Shown here: positions 56,512 to 63,652 of the stretch, in pieces
Layout of the letters: the number at the start of each line of letters is the position of its first letter
Position numbering within the stretch: the first letter of the stretch is position 1
Origin: Streptomyces ardesiacus
GTDB taxonomy: Bacteria; Actinomycetota; Actinomycetes; Streptomycetales; Streptomycetaceae
Direction: 5' to 3'
Assembly: GCF_003112575.1 (NCBI RefSeq)
Contig: NZ_BEWC01000007.1
Location: forward strand, 62,001 to 126,000
DNA length: 64,000 nucleotides
The notes under the pieces: model-generated
Seen by the model: only the letters and a program-made list of their open reading frames with translations
Told to the model about the DNA's origin: nothing
Database searches by the model: none
Made by a program: the position numbers and the translations under genes

Positions 56512-57018
56512 ATGACCTGGACCGTCGACCCGGAACCGTACGACTCCCCCGTCGCCGCAGCCCTGTGGCGCGCGTACTACACGGAGGTGAGCGACCGCTG
56601 GTACCAGCTCTACGAGGGACACCCCACCGACCCCGCCGAGCTGGAGCGGGAGATCGCCGCGCAGTCCGGGGCCGACCTCGCGCCGCCCCGGGGACGGCTG
56701 CTGGTCGCGCGCTACGCCGGTGAAGCGGCCGGCAGTTCGGGCGTACGGCTGCTGGACGGCACCACCGCCGAGCTGACCCGGGTCTTCCTGTACGCCGGGA
56801 TGCGCGGCCGGGGCGGGGCCGCACTGCTCGTACGGGCCGCCGAGGACGCCGCGCGGGCGCTGGGGGCCGAGCGCATGGTCCTGGACACCAGGGCCGACCT
56901 CGTCGAGGCCCGGACCCTGTACGCGCGTCTGGGCTACACCGAGACCGAGGCGCACAACGAGCGCCCGTACGCCGAGCACTGGTTCGCCAAGCCGCTGCGC
57001 CTCGACGGCGGCTCCTGA
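56512..57018 (+). CDS. GNAT-family N-acetyltransferase
   Basis: A 168-residue acetyltransferase. The GNAT core is visible as AELTRVFLYAGMRGRGGAALLVRAAEDAARALG (beta-4, the R-G-x-G acetyl-CoA loop and helix) and MVLDTRADLVEARTLYARLGYTE (motif B). N-terminal TWTVDPEPYDSPVAAAL. Starts at 56512 or at an ATG three codons earlier (56503); neither has a clear ribosome site. It is divergent from the membrane protein gene and convergent with the MFS-winged helix gene (6 bp between stops). The acetylated substrate is unknown. Confidence 0.85.
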   Translation: MTWTVDPEPYDSPVAAALWRAYYTEVSDRWYQLYEGHPTDPAELEREIAAQSGADLAPPRGRLLVARYAGEAAGSSGVRLLDGTTAELTRVFLYAGMRGRGGAALLVRAAEDAARALGAERMVLDTRADLVEARTLYARLGYTETEAHNERPYAEHWFAKPLRLDGGS

Positions 57019-57024
57019 GGGCGC

Positions 57025-59127
57025 TCAGCCGGCCCGCGCGGGCGCCCGGCCCTCGCGCCCCTCCCGCCCCTCGCGGGTGGCGTGCCGGTCGTGCGGGCGC
57101 TCCCGCTCCGAGCCGCACAGCTCGCCGGTCAGCTCCCGCACGAGCCGCACCAGGTCGGTCGGGCGGTCGGGGCCCCACCAGTCGCCGAGCAGCTCGGCGA
57201 GGGAGTCCTGCCGTGCCTGCGCCAGCCGTTCGGCCACGTCGCGGCCCCGGTCGGTGAGGACCAGGTCGGGGCCCTCGCGGACGGCCAGGTGCCGTTCCTC
57301 CACCTGGCGGGCGGCCGCCATCACGGTGGACAGCGGGACGGGGCTGCGCTCCGCGAGGTGGGCCGGCTCGACCCGGCCGTACTTCCTGACCCGCAGCAGC
57401 ATCCAGCTCGACGCGGGCAGCAGGTCGCAGCCCGCCCGTTCGGTGATCCGGCGGTAGATCTCCCGGCGGCCCTCCCGGGTGCCGAGGACCGACAGGGCGC
57501 GGCACACCTCGTCGCGCGAGGAGCGTTCCACCGGGTTGCTGGCGAGGGTCTGCGTGGCGTCCGGCGCCGTGACCGAGCCGCGCAGCCGGTCCTCCTTCAG
57601 GAACCAGGCCAGCAGGAAGGCGAGGAGCGCGACGGGGGCGGCGTACAGGAAGACGTCGGTGATGGAGGAGGCGTAGGCGTGGATCGCGTCGGGGCGCAGC
57701 GCGGGCGGCAGGGCGCCGATGCCGCGCGGGTCGGCCTTGAGGGTGTCCGCGGAGACGCCGGGCGGCAGGGCGGCGCCCCGGAAGGCGTCGGCGAGTTTGT
57801 CGCCGAGGCGGCTCGCGAAGATCGTGCCGAAGATGGCCACGCCGAACGACGCGCCGATGGACCGGAAGAAGGTCGCGCCGGAGGTGGCGACGCCCAGGTC
57901 CTCGTAGGCGACGGCGTTCTGCACGATGAGGACGAGGACCTGCATCACCAGGCCGAGCCCTAGGCCGAAGACGAAGAAGTAGGCGCTCACCTCGGCGGTG
58001 GCGCTGTGCTCGTCGAGCCGGTGCAGCAGGAGCAGCCCGAGGGTGGTGACGGCGGTGCCCGCGACGGGGAACACCTTCCAGCGGCCGGTCCGGCTGACGA
58101 TCTGCCCGGAGACGGTCGACGACAGCAGCAGGCCGAACACCATCGGCAGCATGTACACCCCGGACATGGTGGGGGTGACACCGCGCACGACCTGCAAGAA
58201 CGTCGGCAGGTACGTCATCGCGCCGAACATCGCGAAGCCGATGACGAAGCTGATGACGGCGGACAGCGTGAAGGTGCGGATGCGGAACAGCTTCAGCGGC
58301 AGGACGGGTTCGGCCGCGCGGCGCTCCACTGCCACGAAGAGGGCGGCGAGGACGACCGCGAGCACCGCGAGACCGATGATCTGCGGGGAGCCCCAGGCCC
58401 AGGTGGTGCCGCCGAGCGAGGCCACCAGGACCAGGCAGGTGGCGACGGAGGCGATGAGGAGGGTGCCGAGGTAGTCGATGACGTGCCGGGCGGCGCGGCG
58501 CGGGATGTGCAGGACCGCCGCGATCACGGCGAGGGCGACGACGCCGATGGGCAGGTTGATGTAGAAGACCCAGCGCCAGCTCAGGTGCTCGGTGAAGATC
58601 CCGCCGAGCAGCGGCCCGAGCACGCTGGTCGCGCCGAAGACCGCACCGAACAGCCCCTGGTAGCGGCCGCGTTCGCGGGGCGGGACCAGGTCGCCGACGA
58701 TCGCCATCGACAGCACCATCAGACCGCCGCCGCCGAGGCCCTGGAGGGCGCGGAAGAGGATCAGCTCGGGCATGCTCTGCGCGATGCCGCACAGCGCGGA
58801 ACCGACCAGGAAGATCCCGATCGCGAGCTGGAACAGCTTCTTCCGTCCGTACTGGTCGCCGAGCTTGCCCCACAGCGGGGTCGCGGCGGTCGCCGCCAGC
58901 AGATAGGCGGTGACCACCCAGGACAGGTGCTCGAGGCCGCCCAGGTCGCTGACGATGGTCGGCAGCGCCGTCGAGACGATGGTCTGGTCGAGCGCGGCGA
59001 GCAGCATGCCGAGCAGCAGGGCTCCGATGGAGACGAGCACGCTGCTGGAGACCTGTTCCCGCTCCCCCTGCGCCCCGGGCCGCGGCCCGGGGTCCGTCTC
59101 CGCCGCCTCGCGCACCTCTCCGGCCAT
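57025..59127 (-). CDS. DHA2 MFS exporter fused to a C-terminal winged-helix (MarR-like) domain
   Basis: A 700-residue protein. Residues about 25-525 are a 14-helix DHA2 exporter (LGMLLAALDQTIVSTALPTI in helix 1, GKLGDQYGRKKLF in loop 2-3, motif C-like GATSVLGPLLGGIFTE). The C-terminal ~150 residues form a soluble winged-helix domain: REIYRRITERAGCDLLPASSWMLLRVRKYG, then RSPVPLSTVMAAARQVEERHLAV and DLVLTDRGRDVAERLAQ, as in MarR regulators. Start: ATG at 59127 after GGAGG. The fused domain could let the exporter sense ligand or DNA. Similar fusions occur in streptomycetes. Direct repeats lie upstream. Confidence 0.88.
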   Translation of the reverse strand: MAGEVREAAETDPGPRPGAQGEREQVSSSVLVSIGALLLGMLLAALDQTIVSTALPTIVSDLGGLEHLSWVVTAYLLAATAATPLWGKLGDQYGRKKLFQLAIGIFLVGSALCGIAQSMPELILFRALQGLGGGGLMVLSMAIVGDLVPPRERGRYQGLFGAVFGATSVLGPLLGGIFTEHLSWRWVFYINLPIGVVALAVIAAVLHIPRRAARHVIDYLGTLLIASVATCLVLVASLGGTTWAWGSPQIIGLAVLAVVLAALFVAVERRAAEPVLPLKLFRIRTFTLSAVISFVIGFAMFGAMTYLPTFLQVVRGVTPTMSGVYMLPMVFGLLLSSTVSGQIVSRTGRWKVFPVAGTAVTTLGLLLLHRLDEHSATAEVSAYFFVFGLGLGLVMQVLVLIVQNAVAYEDLGVATSGATFFRSIGASFGVAIFGTIFASRLGDKLADAFRGAALPPGVSADTLKADPRGIGALPPALRPDAIHAYASSITDVFLYAAPVALLAFLLAWFLKEDRLRGSVTAPDATQTLASNPVERSSRDEVCRALSVLGTREGRREIYRRITERAGCDLLPASSWMLLRVRKYGRVEPAHLAERSPVPLSTVMAAARQVEERHLAVREGPDLVLTDRGRDVAERLAQARQDSLAELLGDWWGPDRPTDLVRLVRELTGELCGSERERPHDRHATREGREGREGRAPARAG

Positions 59128-59136
59128 GTGGACCTC

Positions 59137-59165
59137 CACGGATGTCGTGACTCTCACGGATGTCG
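59137..59165. promoter_or_regulatory. Direct repeat upstream of the MFS-winged helix gene
   Basis: CACGGATGTCG occurs at 59137-59147 and 59155-59165 (18-bp period), ending 10 bp from the MFS start codon. On the coding strand it reads CGACATCCGTG twice. It is a candidate operator for the protein's own winged-helix domain or another regulator. Confidence 0.55.
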
Positions 59166-59329
59166 ACGTGCACCGCCCATCCTGTTCGGTGTGACCGGTT
59201 ATGGCCGTTTCAGTCCTCCGGGAAGCCGCAATTCCGCCGGGGTTCCGGGGGCTTGTGCGCGGAAGTGTGGAGGAGATCTGCATAATCTCTGGAGTTCGCG
59301 AGGGGAGTCGCGAGGGGAGGGACGAACAC

Positions 59330-60463
59330 GTGGAGCAGGAGAAGGAACCGCCGCGGGAGCAGCCCGCGAGGGCCTCGTGCCCGGAGTGCGGCACGCCCAG
59401 GGCGGCCGACAACACGCCGTCCTGCGCCTGCGGCACCAGGGCCGCCGACGCCCTGCGCGACGCGCGCACGGCCCAGGCGGCGGCAGCGGAGGACTTCGAC
59501 CCGCTGCGCATACGGCCGTACGTGGAGCTGGACGGCGCCGGGGAGCCCTCGGACCCGCCGCCCGACGCATCCGGCGGGCGCCCGGTCCCGCCCCCGTCCG
59601 ACCCGGACGCCACGATGACGCTGCGCGCGGTCGATGCGGACGCGGGCACCGGTACCGGCGCGGCTGCCGGCGCGTCCGAGCGGGACGTGCGGGCGACTTC
59701 GGCGCTGCCGACGCCCCTCGCCCCTTCGGCCGGGGCGCCCAGCGCGCACGACCTGCGCCTGTTCGACGCCTCCGCCACCGCGCCCCTCCCGCGGGTGGAC
59801 CCGGGTGCGGAGGGCGCGGGCGCCGGAGAACGGCCCGCTCCCAAGCGCCGCAGGGGCGTGCTGCTGAGTGCCGCCGGAGCGGTCGTCGTCATGGTCGGCG
59901 CGGCGGGGTACGCCGGCGGGCTCTTCTCGTACGACGCCCCGTCGCGGGACGACGCGCTGCCGGACGAGGTGCGGGTGAGCGTGCCGGACCCGTCGACCGG
60001 GGAGGCCTCGCCGAGCACGGGAGCGAGCGCGTCCTCGGCCCCGCCGAGCGCCTCCGCCTCCCCCTCTCCCTCCGCGTCCGCCTCGGCGTCGGAGAGCGCG
60101 AGCGCCTCGGCCTCGCCGTCCCCGTCGGCGTCGAGCGCCTCGCCCACACCGTCCCGGCCCGCGGAGCCGACGCAGAGCACGACCGCGCCGGCCGTCGGCG
60201 CCCCGTCGGAGTCCGAGCACCAGGACGACCCCGGCGGCGGCCCCACGCTGCAGCGCGGCGACCAGGGCCCGGAGGTCGTGGAACTCCAGCAGCGCCTGGC
60301 CGGGATGAGGATGTACCGGGGCGACCTCAACGGCAACTTCAACCGCCAGGTCGAGGACGCGGTCCGCCAGTACCAGTGGTACCGCGGCATCTACACCGAC
60401 GGAGTCGGCGTCTACGGCCCCGACACCCGCCGCAGACTGGAGTCGGAGCCCGGGGAGCGGTAG
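59330..60463 (+). CDS. Membrane-anchored peptidoglycan-binding protein with zinc-ribbon-like N-terminus
   Basis: A 377-residue protein. Residues 20-40 carry a CPECG...CACG zinc-ribbon-like pair in the cytoplasm. A charged, Pro/Asp-rich stretch follows, with one transmembrane helix at about 178-198 (GVLLSAAGAVVVMVGAAGYAGG). Then comes a long Ser/Ala/Pro-rich extracellular stalk (about 225-290) and a peptidoglycan-binding domain_1 at the end (LQRGDQGPEVVELQQRLAGMRMYRGDLNG...). A common actinobacterial layout: wall-anchored and linked to the cytoplasm. GTG at 59330 follows GAGGGGAGG, which is one half of a 12-bp direct repeat TCGCGAGGGGAG. Function likely structural or sensing. Confidence 0.83.
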   Translation: MEQEKEPPREQPARASCPECGTPRAADNTPSCACGTRAADALRDARTAQAAAAEDFDPLRIRPYVELDGAGEPSDPPPDASGGRPVPPPSDPDATMTLRAVDADAGTGTGAAAGASERDVRATSALPTPLAPSAGAPSAHDLRLFDASATAPLPRVDPGAEGAGAGERPAPKRRRGVLLSAAGAVVVMVGAAGYAGGLFSYDAPSRDDALPDEVRVSVPDPSTGEASPSTGASASSAPPSASASPSPSASASASESASASASPSPSASSASPTPSRPAEPTQSTTAPAVGAPSESEHQDDPGGGPTLQRGDQGPEVVELQQRLAGMRMYRGDLNGNFNRQVEDAVRQYQWYRGIYTDGVGVYGPDTRRRLESEPGER

Positions 60464-60700
60464 CCGGGCGGCCGTACGGCAGCGTCGTACGGCACCGACC
60501 ACACGGGCCGCGGCCCTACAGGCCGCTGCCGCTCAGGCGGCGGCCCCGGGCACGGCAGCCGAGGACACCACCGCGGGCACCGCCACCGCGGAACACGACG
60601 ACGGCCCGGAGACGGCGGCGGCCGCCCGCACCGCAGCCGCGGCCAAACGGCCCCGCGGACCGCCGCACCGCAGCGGCGGCGGGGGGCGAGGGCGTGACCG

Positions 60701-61366
60701 TCAGCCGATGTGCAGCCGCAGCGACCCGTCCGCGGCGGCCTCGACCCGCACCCGCGTCAGGTCCTCCACGACCACGTCCGGCCCGTGGAGCCCGGCACGC
60801 GGTCCGACCCCGACGACCCGCATGCCGGCGGCGCGCGCCGCGGTGATGCCGGCGCCGGAGTCCTCGAAGGCGATGCAGTCGGCGGGATCGACGCCCAGTT
60901 CGGCGGCGCCCTTGAGGAAGCCCTCCGGGTCGGGCTTGCTGGCGCCGACCGACTCGGCGGTGACCCGCACGTCCGGCTGAGCGAGCCCGGCGGCGGCCAT
61001 GCGCGCGGTGGACAGGGCCACGTCCGCCGAGGTCACCAGGGCGTGCGGCAGGCCACGCAGCGAGGCCAGGAACTCCGGCGCGCCGGGGATCGCGACGACG
61101 CCCTCGGTGTCGGCGGTCTCCTCGGCGAGCATGCGCGCGTTGTCGGCGTGGTTCTGCTCCATGGGCCGGTCGGGCAGCAGCAGCGCCATCGAGGCGTATC
61201 CCTGCCGTCCGTGGACGACCTTCATGACCTCGTCGCCGTCCAGCCCGTGCCGGTCGGCCCAGCGCCGCCAGACGCGCTCGACGGCGGCGTCCGAGTTGAC
61301 GAGGGTGCCGTCCATGTCGAGCAGCAGGGCACGGGCGGGCAGAACGGTGGCGGGGGTGGCCGTCAT
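60701..61366 (-). CDS. HAD-superfamily phosphatase
   Basis: A 221-residue HAD hydrolase. Motif I is LLLDMDGTLVNSDA (nucleophile Asp), motif II the T in ALVTSADVA, motif III the Lys in SKPDPEGFLKG, and motif IV EDSGAGITAAR. The cap domain lies between about residues 25 and 85 (GRQGYASMALLL). It resembles 2-phosphoglycolate or sugar phosphatases (GPP/DOG type). GGAG precedes the ATG at 61366. Convergent with the peptidoglycan-binding protein (237-bp gap without a gene). The substrate is not predictable. Confidence 0.9.
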   Translation of the reverse strand: MTATPATVLPARALLLDMDGTLVNSDAAVERVWRRWADRHGLDGDEVMKVVHGRQGYASMALLLPDRPMEQNHADNARMLAEETADTEGVVAIPGAPEFLASLRGLPHALVTSADVALSTARMAAAGLAQPDVRVTAESVGASKPDPEGFLKGAAELGVDPADCIAFEDSGAGITAARAAGMRVVGVGPRAGLHGPDVVVEDLTRVRVEAAADGSLRLHIG

Positions 61367-61523
61367 CGGCAGACTCCAAGGCGCGGGGAGGAAAACAAGG
61401 CGGCCCCGCCCGCCGGTCAGGGAGAACGGGCGGGAGCCACTTTGTTCATCCACGGTACAAAAAGACCGGGATTCGCGCCACCGGCCCGCGCCACCGCATC
61501 GGGCGGGGCCCCGCACCGGCGGC

Positions 61524-62105
61524 TCAGCCGGCGATCGCCTCCCACAGGCTCCACACGCCGAGTCCCAGCATGAGCACGGCCGCGATCTTCGTGATCAGCC
61601 CCAGCGGCACGCGCTTCATCAGGGCCTTCCCGCCGACGATGCCGAGCCCGGCCACCGCCCACAGCGCGAGCACCGCACCCAGGCCGACGGAGAGCGGATC
61701 GTCGTAGCGGGCCGCGAGGTTGGCCGTCATGATCTGCGTCAGGTCACCGAACTCGGCGACCAGGATGAGCATGAACCCGGCCCCGGAGACCTTCCAGAAG
61801 GACTGGTCCCGCGGCTTGCGGATCTCCTCGTCGTCCTCGTCCTTCTTCATCAGCAGCACGGCGGCGCCGCCCAGGAACAGCACACCGGTGATCGCGTGCA
61901 CGAGTTGCTGGGGCAGCAGGGTCAGCACGCTTCCGGCCGCGACCGCGAGCACGACGTGCAGCAGGAAGGCGGCGGCCACGCCCGCGAAGACGTACGAGGC
62001 GCGGTAGCGGGTGCCGAGGACGAGGCCGGCGAGCGCGGTCTTGTCCGGCAGTTCGGCGAGGAAGACGACACCGAAGACGAGCGCCGTCACGGTCAGGCTG
62101 ATCAA
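61524..62105 (-). CDS. GDT1/TMEM165 (UPF0016) family cation exporter
   Basis: A 193-residue membrane protein with six helices and the two family signatures: FLAELPDKTALAGL in the first half and VAEFGDLTQIMT in the second, each with the Glu-x-Gly/Pro-Asp-(K/L)-T pattern that forms the cation site. Members export Mn2+ (and Ca2+/H+ exchange); here a yybP-ykoY riboswitch upstream points to manganese efflux. The start is TTG at 62105, close to GAGGAA (about 4 bases), with no ATG/GTG in frame nearby. Stands alone, 157 bp from the HAD gene. Confidence 0.92.
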   Translation of the reverse strand: MISLTVTALVFGVVFLAELPDKTALAGLVLGTRYRASYVFAGVAAAFLLHVVLAVAAGSVLTLLPQQLVHAITGVLFLGGAAVLLMKKDEDDEEIRKPRDQSFWKVSGAGFMLILVAEFGDLTQIMTANLAARYDDPLSVGLGAVLALWAVAGLGIVGGKALMKRVPLGLITKIAAVLMLGLGVWSLWEAIAG

Positions 62106-62234
62106 GGTTCCTCAATCGGTCGGGGCCGCCCCGCCGAGAGTGCTGGTTGCGCGGATTCCACCGTCTCCGCGACGCGCGACACCTCGGCACGGCAGCACAC
62201 GGATCCACCCCTGCCGTACGGCACGGGCGTGCAC

Positions 62235-62345
62235 TGCTTGCCGAAGGTCTCACTGGCCCGCCTCGCGCACGAGGCCTGCCTCCGGGCGCCGGCTCAGGCT
62301 GGCTGAGCAGTATGTCGACGGTCCGGCGAAGAGCTACTCCCCTTC
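62235..62345 (-). ncRNA. yybP-ykoY (manganese) riboswitch
   Basis: Reading the minus strand from 62345: AGGGGAGTAGC (about 62342-62331), CGTCGACATACTGC (about 62320-62307), then GCCAGTGAGACCTTCGGCAAGC (62258-62237). The GGGGAGTAG, the CAACATACT-like bulge and the GTGAGACCTT block are the conserved elements of yybP-ykoY RNAs, which bind Mn2+ and switch on efflux genes. It precedes the GDT1 gene by about 130 bases of expression platform. A TACTAT -10-like element lies at 62361-62356. Confidence 0.9.
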
Positions 62346-62562
62346 TGCGCCGTCCATAGTACGCGAACCCGCGCACGCCCCCGAGGGCCGAAGGTCCCGT
62401 CGCACCCGTCGCCCGCGCGTTCCGTCACGAGTCCCGTCGCACGCCTAGACGTGCCATGCACACGTCACTAACTTCTTACCGACCGCACACCTGTGCGTCA
62501 TGCGGCGTCGCGAGCATTCCCCTGCCCGCGCCCCAACACCCCCACACCCCAAGGGAGTTCGC

Positions 62563-63207
62563 ATGCCGAAGTTCTACGCGCGTCGACGGCTCGGTTTCCT
62601 CGCCGCGTTCACCGGGCTCATAGCGTCCGCCGGGCTCCTCAACGGCCCGGCCGCCTCCGCCGCCCTCCCCACGCCGGTCAGCGCCGCGACCGCCCGCACC
62701 TACCTGGCCTCGCTCACGGTGGCCGCCGAGAACCGCACCGGCTACAACCGCGACCTCTTCCCGCACTGGATCACCCAGTCCGGCACCTGCAACACCCGCG
62801 AGACGGTCCTCAAGCGCGACGGCACGAACGTCGTCACCGACTCCTCCTGCGCCGCCACCAGCGGCAGTTGGTACTCCCCCTACGACGGCGCCACCTGGTC
62901 CGCCGCCTCCGACCTCGACATCGACCACCTCGTGCCGCTCGCCGAGGCCTGGGACTCCGGCGCCGGCTCCTGGACCACCGCCCGGCGGCAGGCCTTCGCC
63001 AACGACCTGACCCGGCCCCAGCTCATCGCGGTCACCGACAACGTCAACCAGTCCAAGGGCGACCAGGACCCGGCGACCTGGATGCCCTCGCGCACCGCCT
63101 ACCGCTGCACCTACGTGCGCGCCTGGGTGCAGGTGAAGTACTACTACGACCTCTCGGTCGACTCCGCGGAGAAGTCCGCCCTGCAGGGCTACCTCGCCAC
63201 CTGCTGA
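62563..63207 (+). CDS. Secreted HNH (DUF1524/GmrSD-type) nuclease
   Basis: A 214-residue secreted protein. A signal peptide (1-34, RRRLGFLAAFTGLIASAGLL, cleavage near ASA) is followed by a nuclease domain whose core DLDIDHLVPLAEAWDSGA (the Asp-His of the HNH) continues with NDLTRPQLIAVTDNVNQSKGDQDPATW (Asn and Lys positions). Cysteines (CNT, SSC, YRC, ATC) can make two disulfides, fitting an extracellular enzyme. AAGGGAG precedes the ATG at 62563. It may degrade extracellular DNA for phosphate or nutrients. Divergent from the manganese riboswitch gene; the 217-bp gap contains GCACA/TGTGC at 62485-62496. Confidence 0.9.
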   Translation: MPKFYARRRLGFLAAFTGLIASAGLLNGPAASAALPTPVSAATARTYLASLTVAAENRTGYNRDLFPHWITQSGTCNTRETVLKRDGTNVVTDSSCAATSGSWYSPYDGATWSAASDLDIDHLVPLAEAWDSGAGSWTTARRQAFANDLTRPQLIAVTDNVNQSKGDQDPATWMPSRTAYRCTYVRAWVQVKYYYDLSVDSAEKSALQGYLATC

Positions 63208-63285
63208 CACCCCGCCCGGCACCCGGCCCCCGTACCGCCCCGTCGACCTCCCCGTTCCGCCCTCGGCGTCCCGATCGCCGGGGGC

Positions 63286-63356
63286 GGAACGGGGCCGGGT
63301 GCGGCACGGGGACCGGGTGCGGTACGGAGGCCGGGTGCGGTACGGGGGCCGGGTGC
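63286..63356. repeat. Four-copy 18-bp tandem repeat
   Basis: Four head-to-tail units of GG(C/T/A)ACGGGGNCCGGGTGC (17, 18, 18 and 18 bp) run from 63286 to 63356, with one or two substitutions each. It lies between the HNH nuclease gene and the DoxX promoter. Confidence 0.85.
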
Positions 63357-63456
63357 GGCCGCGACGGTACGCACACACCGCGGACGGCACGGACCGGGAA
63401 CCGGCGCGGCCGAAAGGGGTGCCGGCCCGGGCGGATCCGGGTATGAATTGAGTCAC

Positions 63457-63552
63457 ATGAACGAGCCTCGCCGTGATCGTGGGAGCGCTCCCACCTGGTC
63501 CGGCGCCCGCGGCACACCGGTGACCGCACGTCAGGTTATGGCTAAATGTTGA
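63457..63552 (+). CDS. Possible 31-residue small ORF over the CebR-type palindrome
   Basis: ATG at 63457 to TGA at 63552 encodes a basic 31-residue peptide (MNEPRRDRGSAPTWSGARG then TPVTARQVMAKC). The CebR-type palindrome lies inside it (63479-63494). No ribosome site is clear, and the composition is ordinary for this GC content, so it could be chance. It is noted because it is open across the operator, and a GTG-initiated form is also possible. Confidence 0.25.
   Translation: MNEPRRDRGSAPTWSGARGTPVTARQVMAKC
63479..63494. promoter_or_regulatory. CebR-type operator
   Basis: GTGGGAGCGCTCCCAC is a perfect 16-bp palindrome containing the 14-bp cellobiose-repressor CebR consensus TGGGAGCGCTCCCA exactly. 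It lies 159 bp before the DoxX gene. Confidence 0.6.
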
Positions 63553-63562
63553 ACTTGCAAGT

Positions 63563-63581
63563 ACTCATTAGGCACACCTAA
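63563..63581. promoter_or_regulatory. Iron-box-like (DmdR/IdeR) site
   Basis: The 19-mer ACTCATTAGGCACACCTAA matches the streptomycete iron-box consensus TTAGGTTAGGCTCACCTAA at 13 of 19 positions, including 13 of the last 14 (TTAGGCACACCTAA). A perfect ACTTGCAAGT palindrome precedes it at 63553-63562. It is 72 bp before the DoxX start. Confidence 0.45.
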
Positions 63582-63652
63582 CGTGGGCAGCCCACTCGGT
63601 TCCGTCCCCCACCGGCCACGCCCCGGCCGGTCGACCGAAGGAGCAACCCCCC

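Larger units (their letters stand above)
63208..63652. other. 445-bp intergenic region with repeats and regulatory sites
   Basis: Contains an 18-bp tandem repeat, a CebR-type palindrome, a 31-codon ORF (63457-63552) and an iron-box-like site, each listed separately. No long gene is supported; minus-strand ORFs here are chance open frames. Confidence 0.7.

Noticed and set aside
60464..60700. Coding sequence between the peptidoglycan-binding protein and HAD genes
   Set aside because: The 237-bp gap holds only repeated cgtacggca-like and CCGCCGC/GCGGCGG stem sequences. Open frames are antisense or extension artefacts of the neighbours.
61434..61470. Short ORF MNKVAPARSP upstream of the HAD phosphatase gene
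   Set aside because: Only ten codons, no clear ribosome site. Likely chance in a GC-rich spacer.
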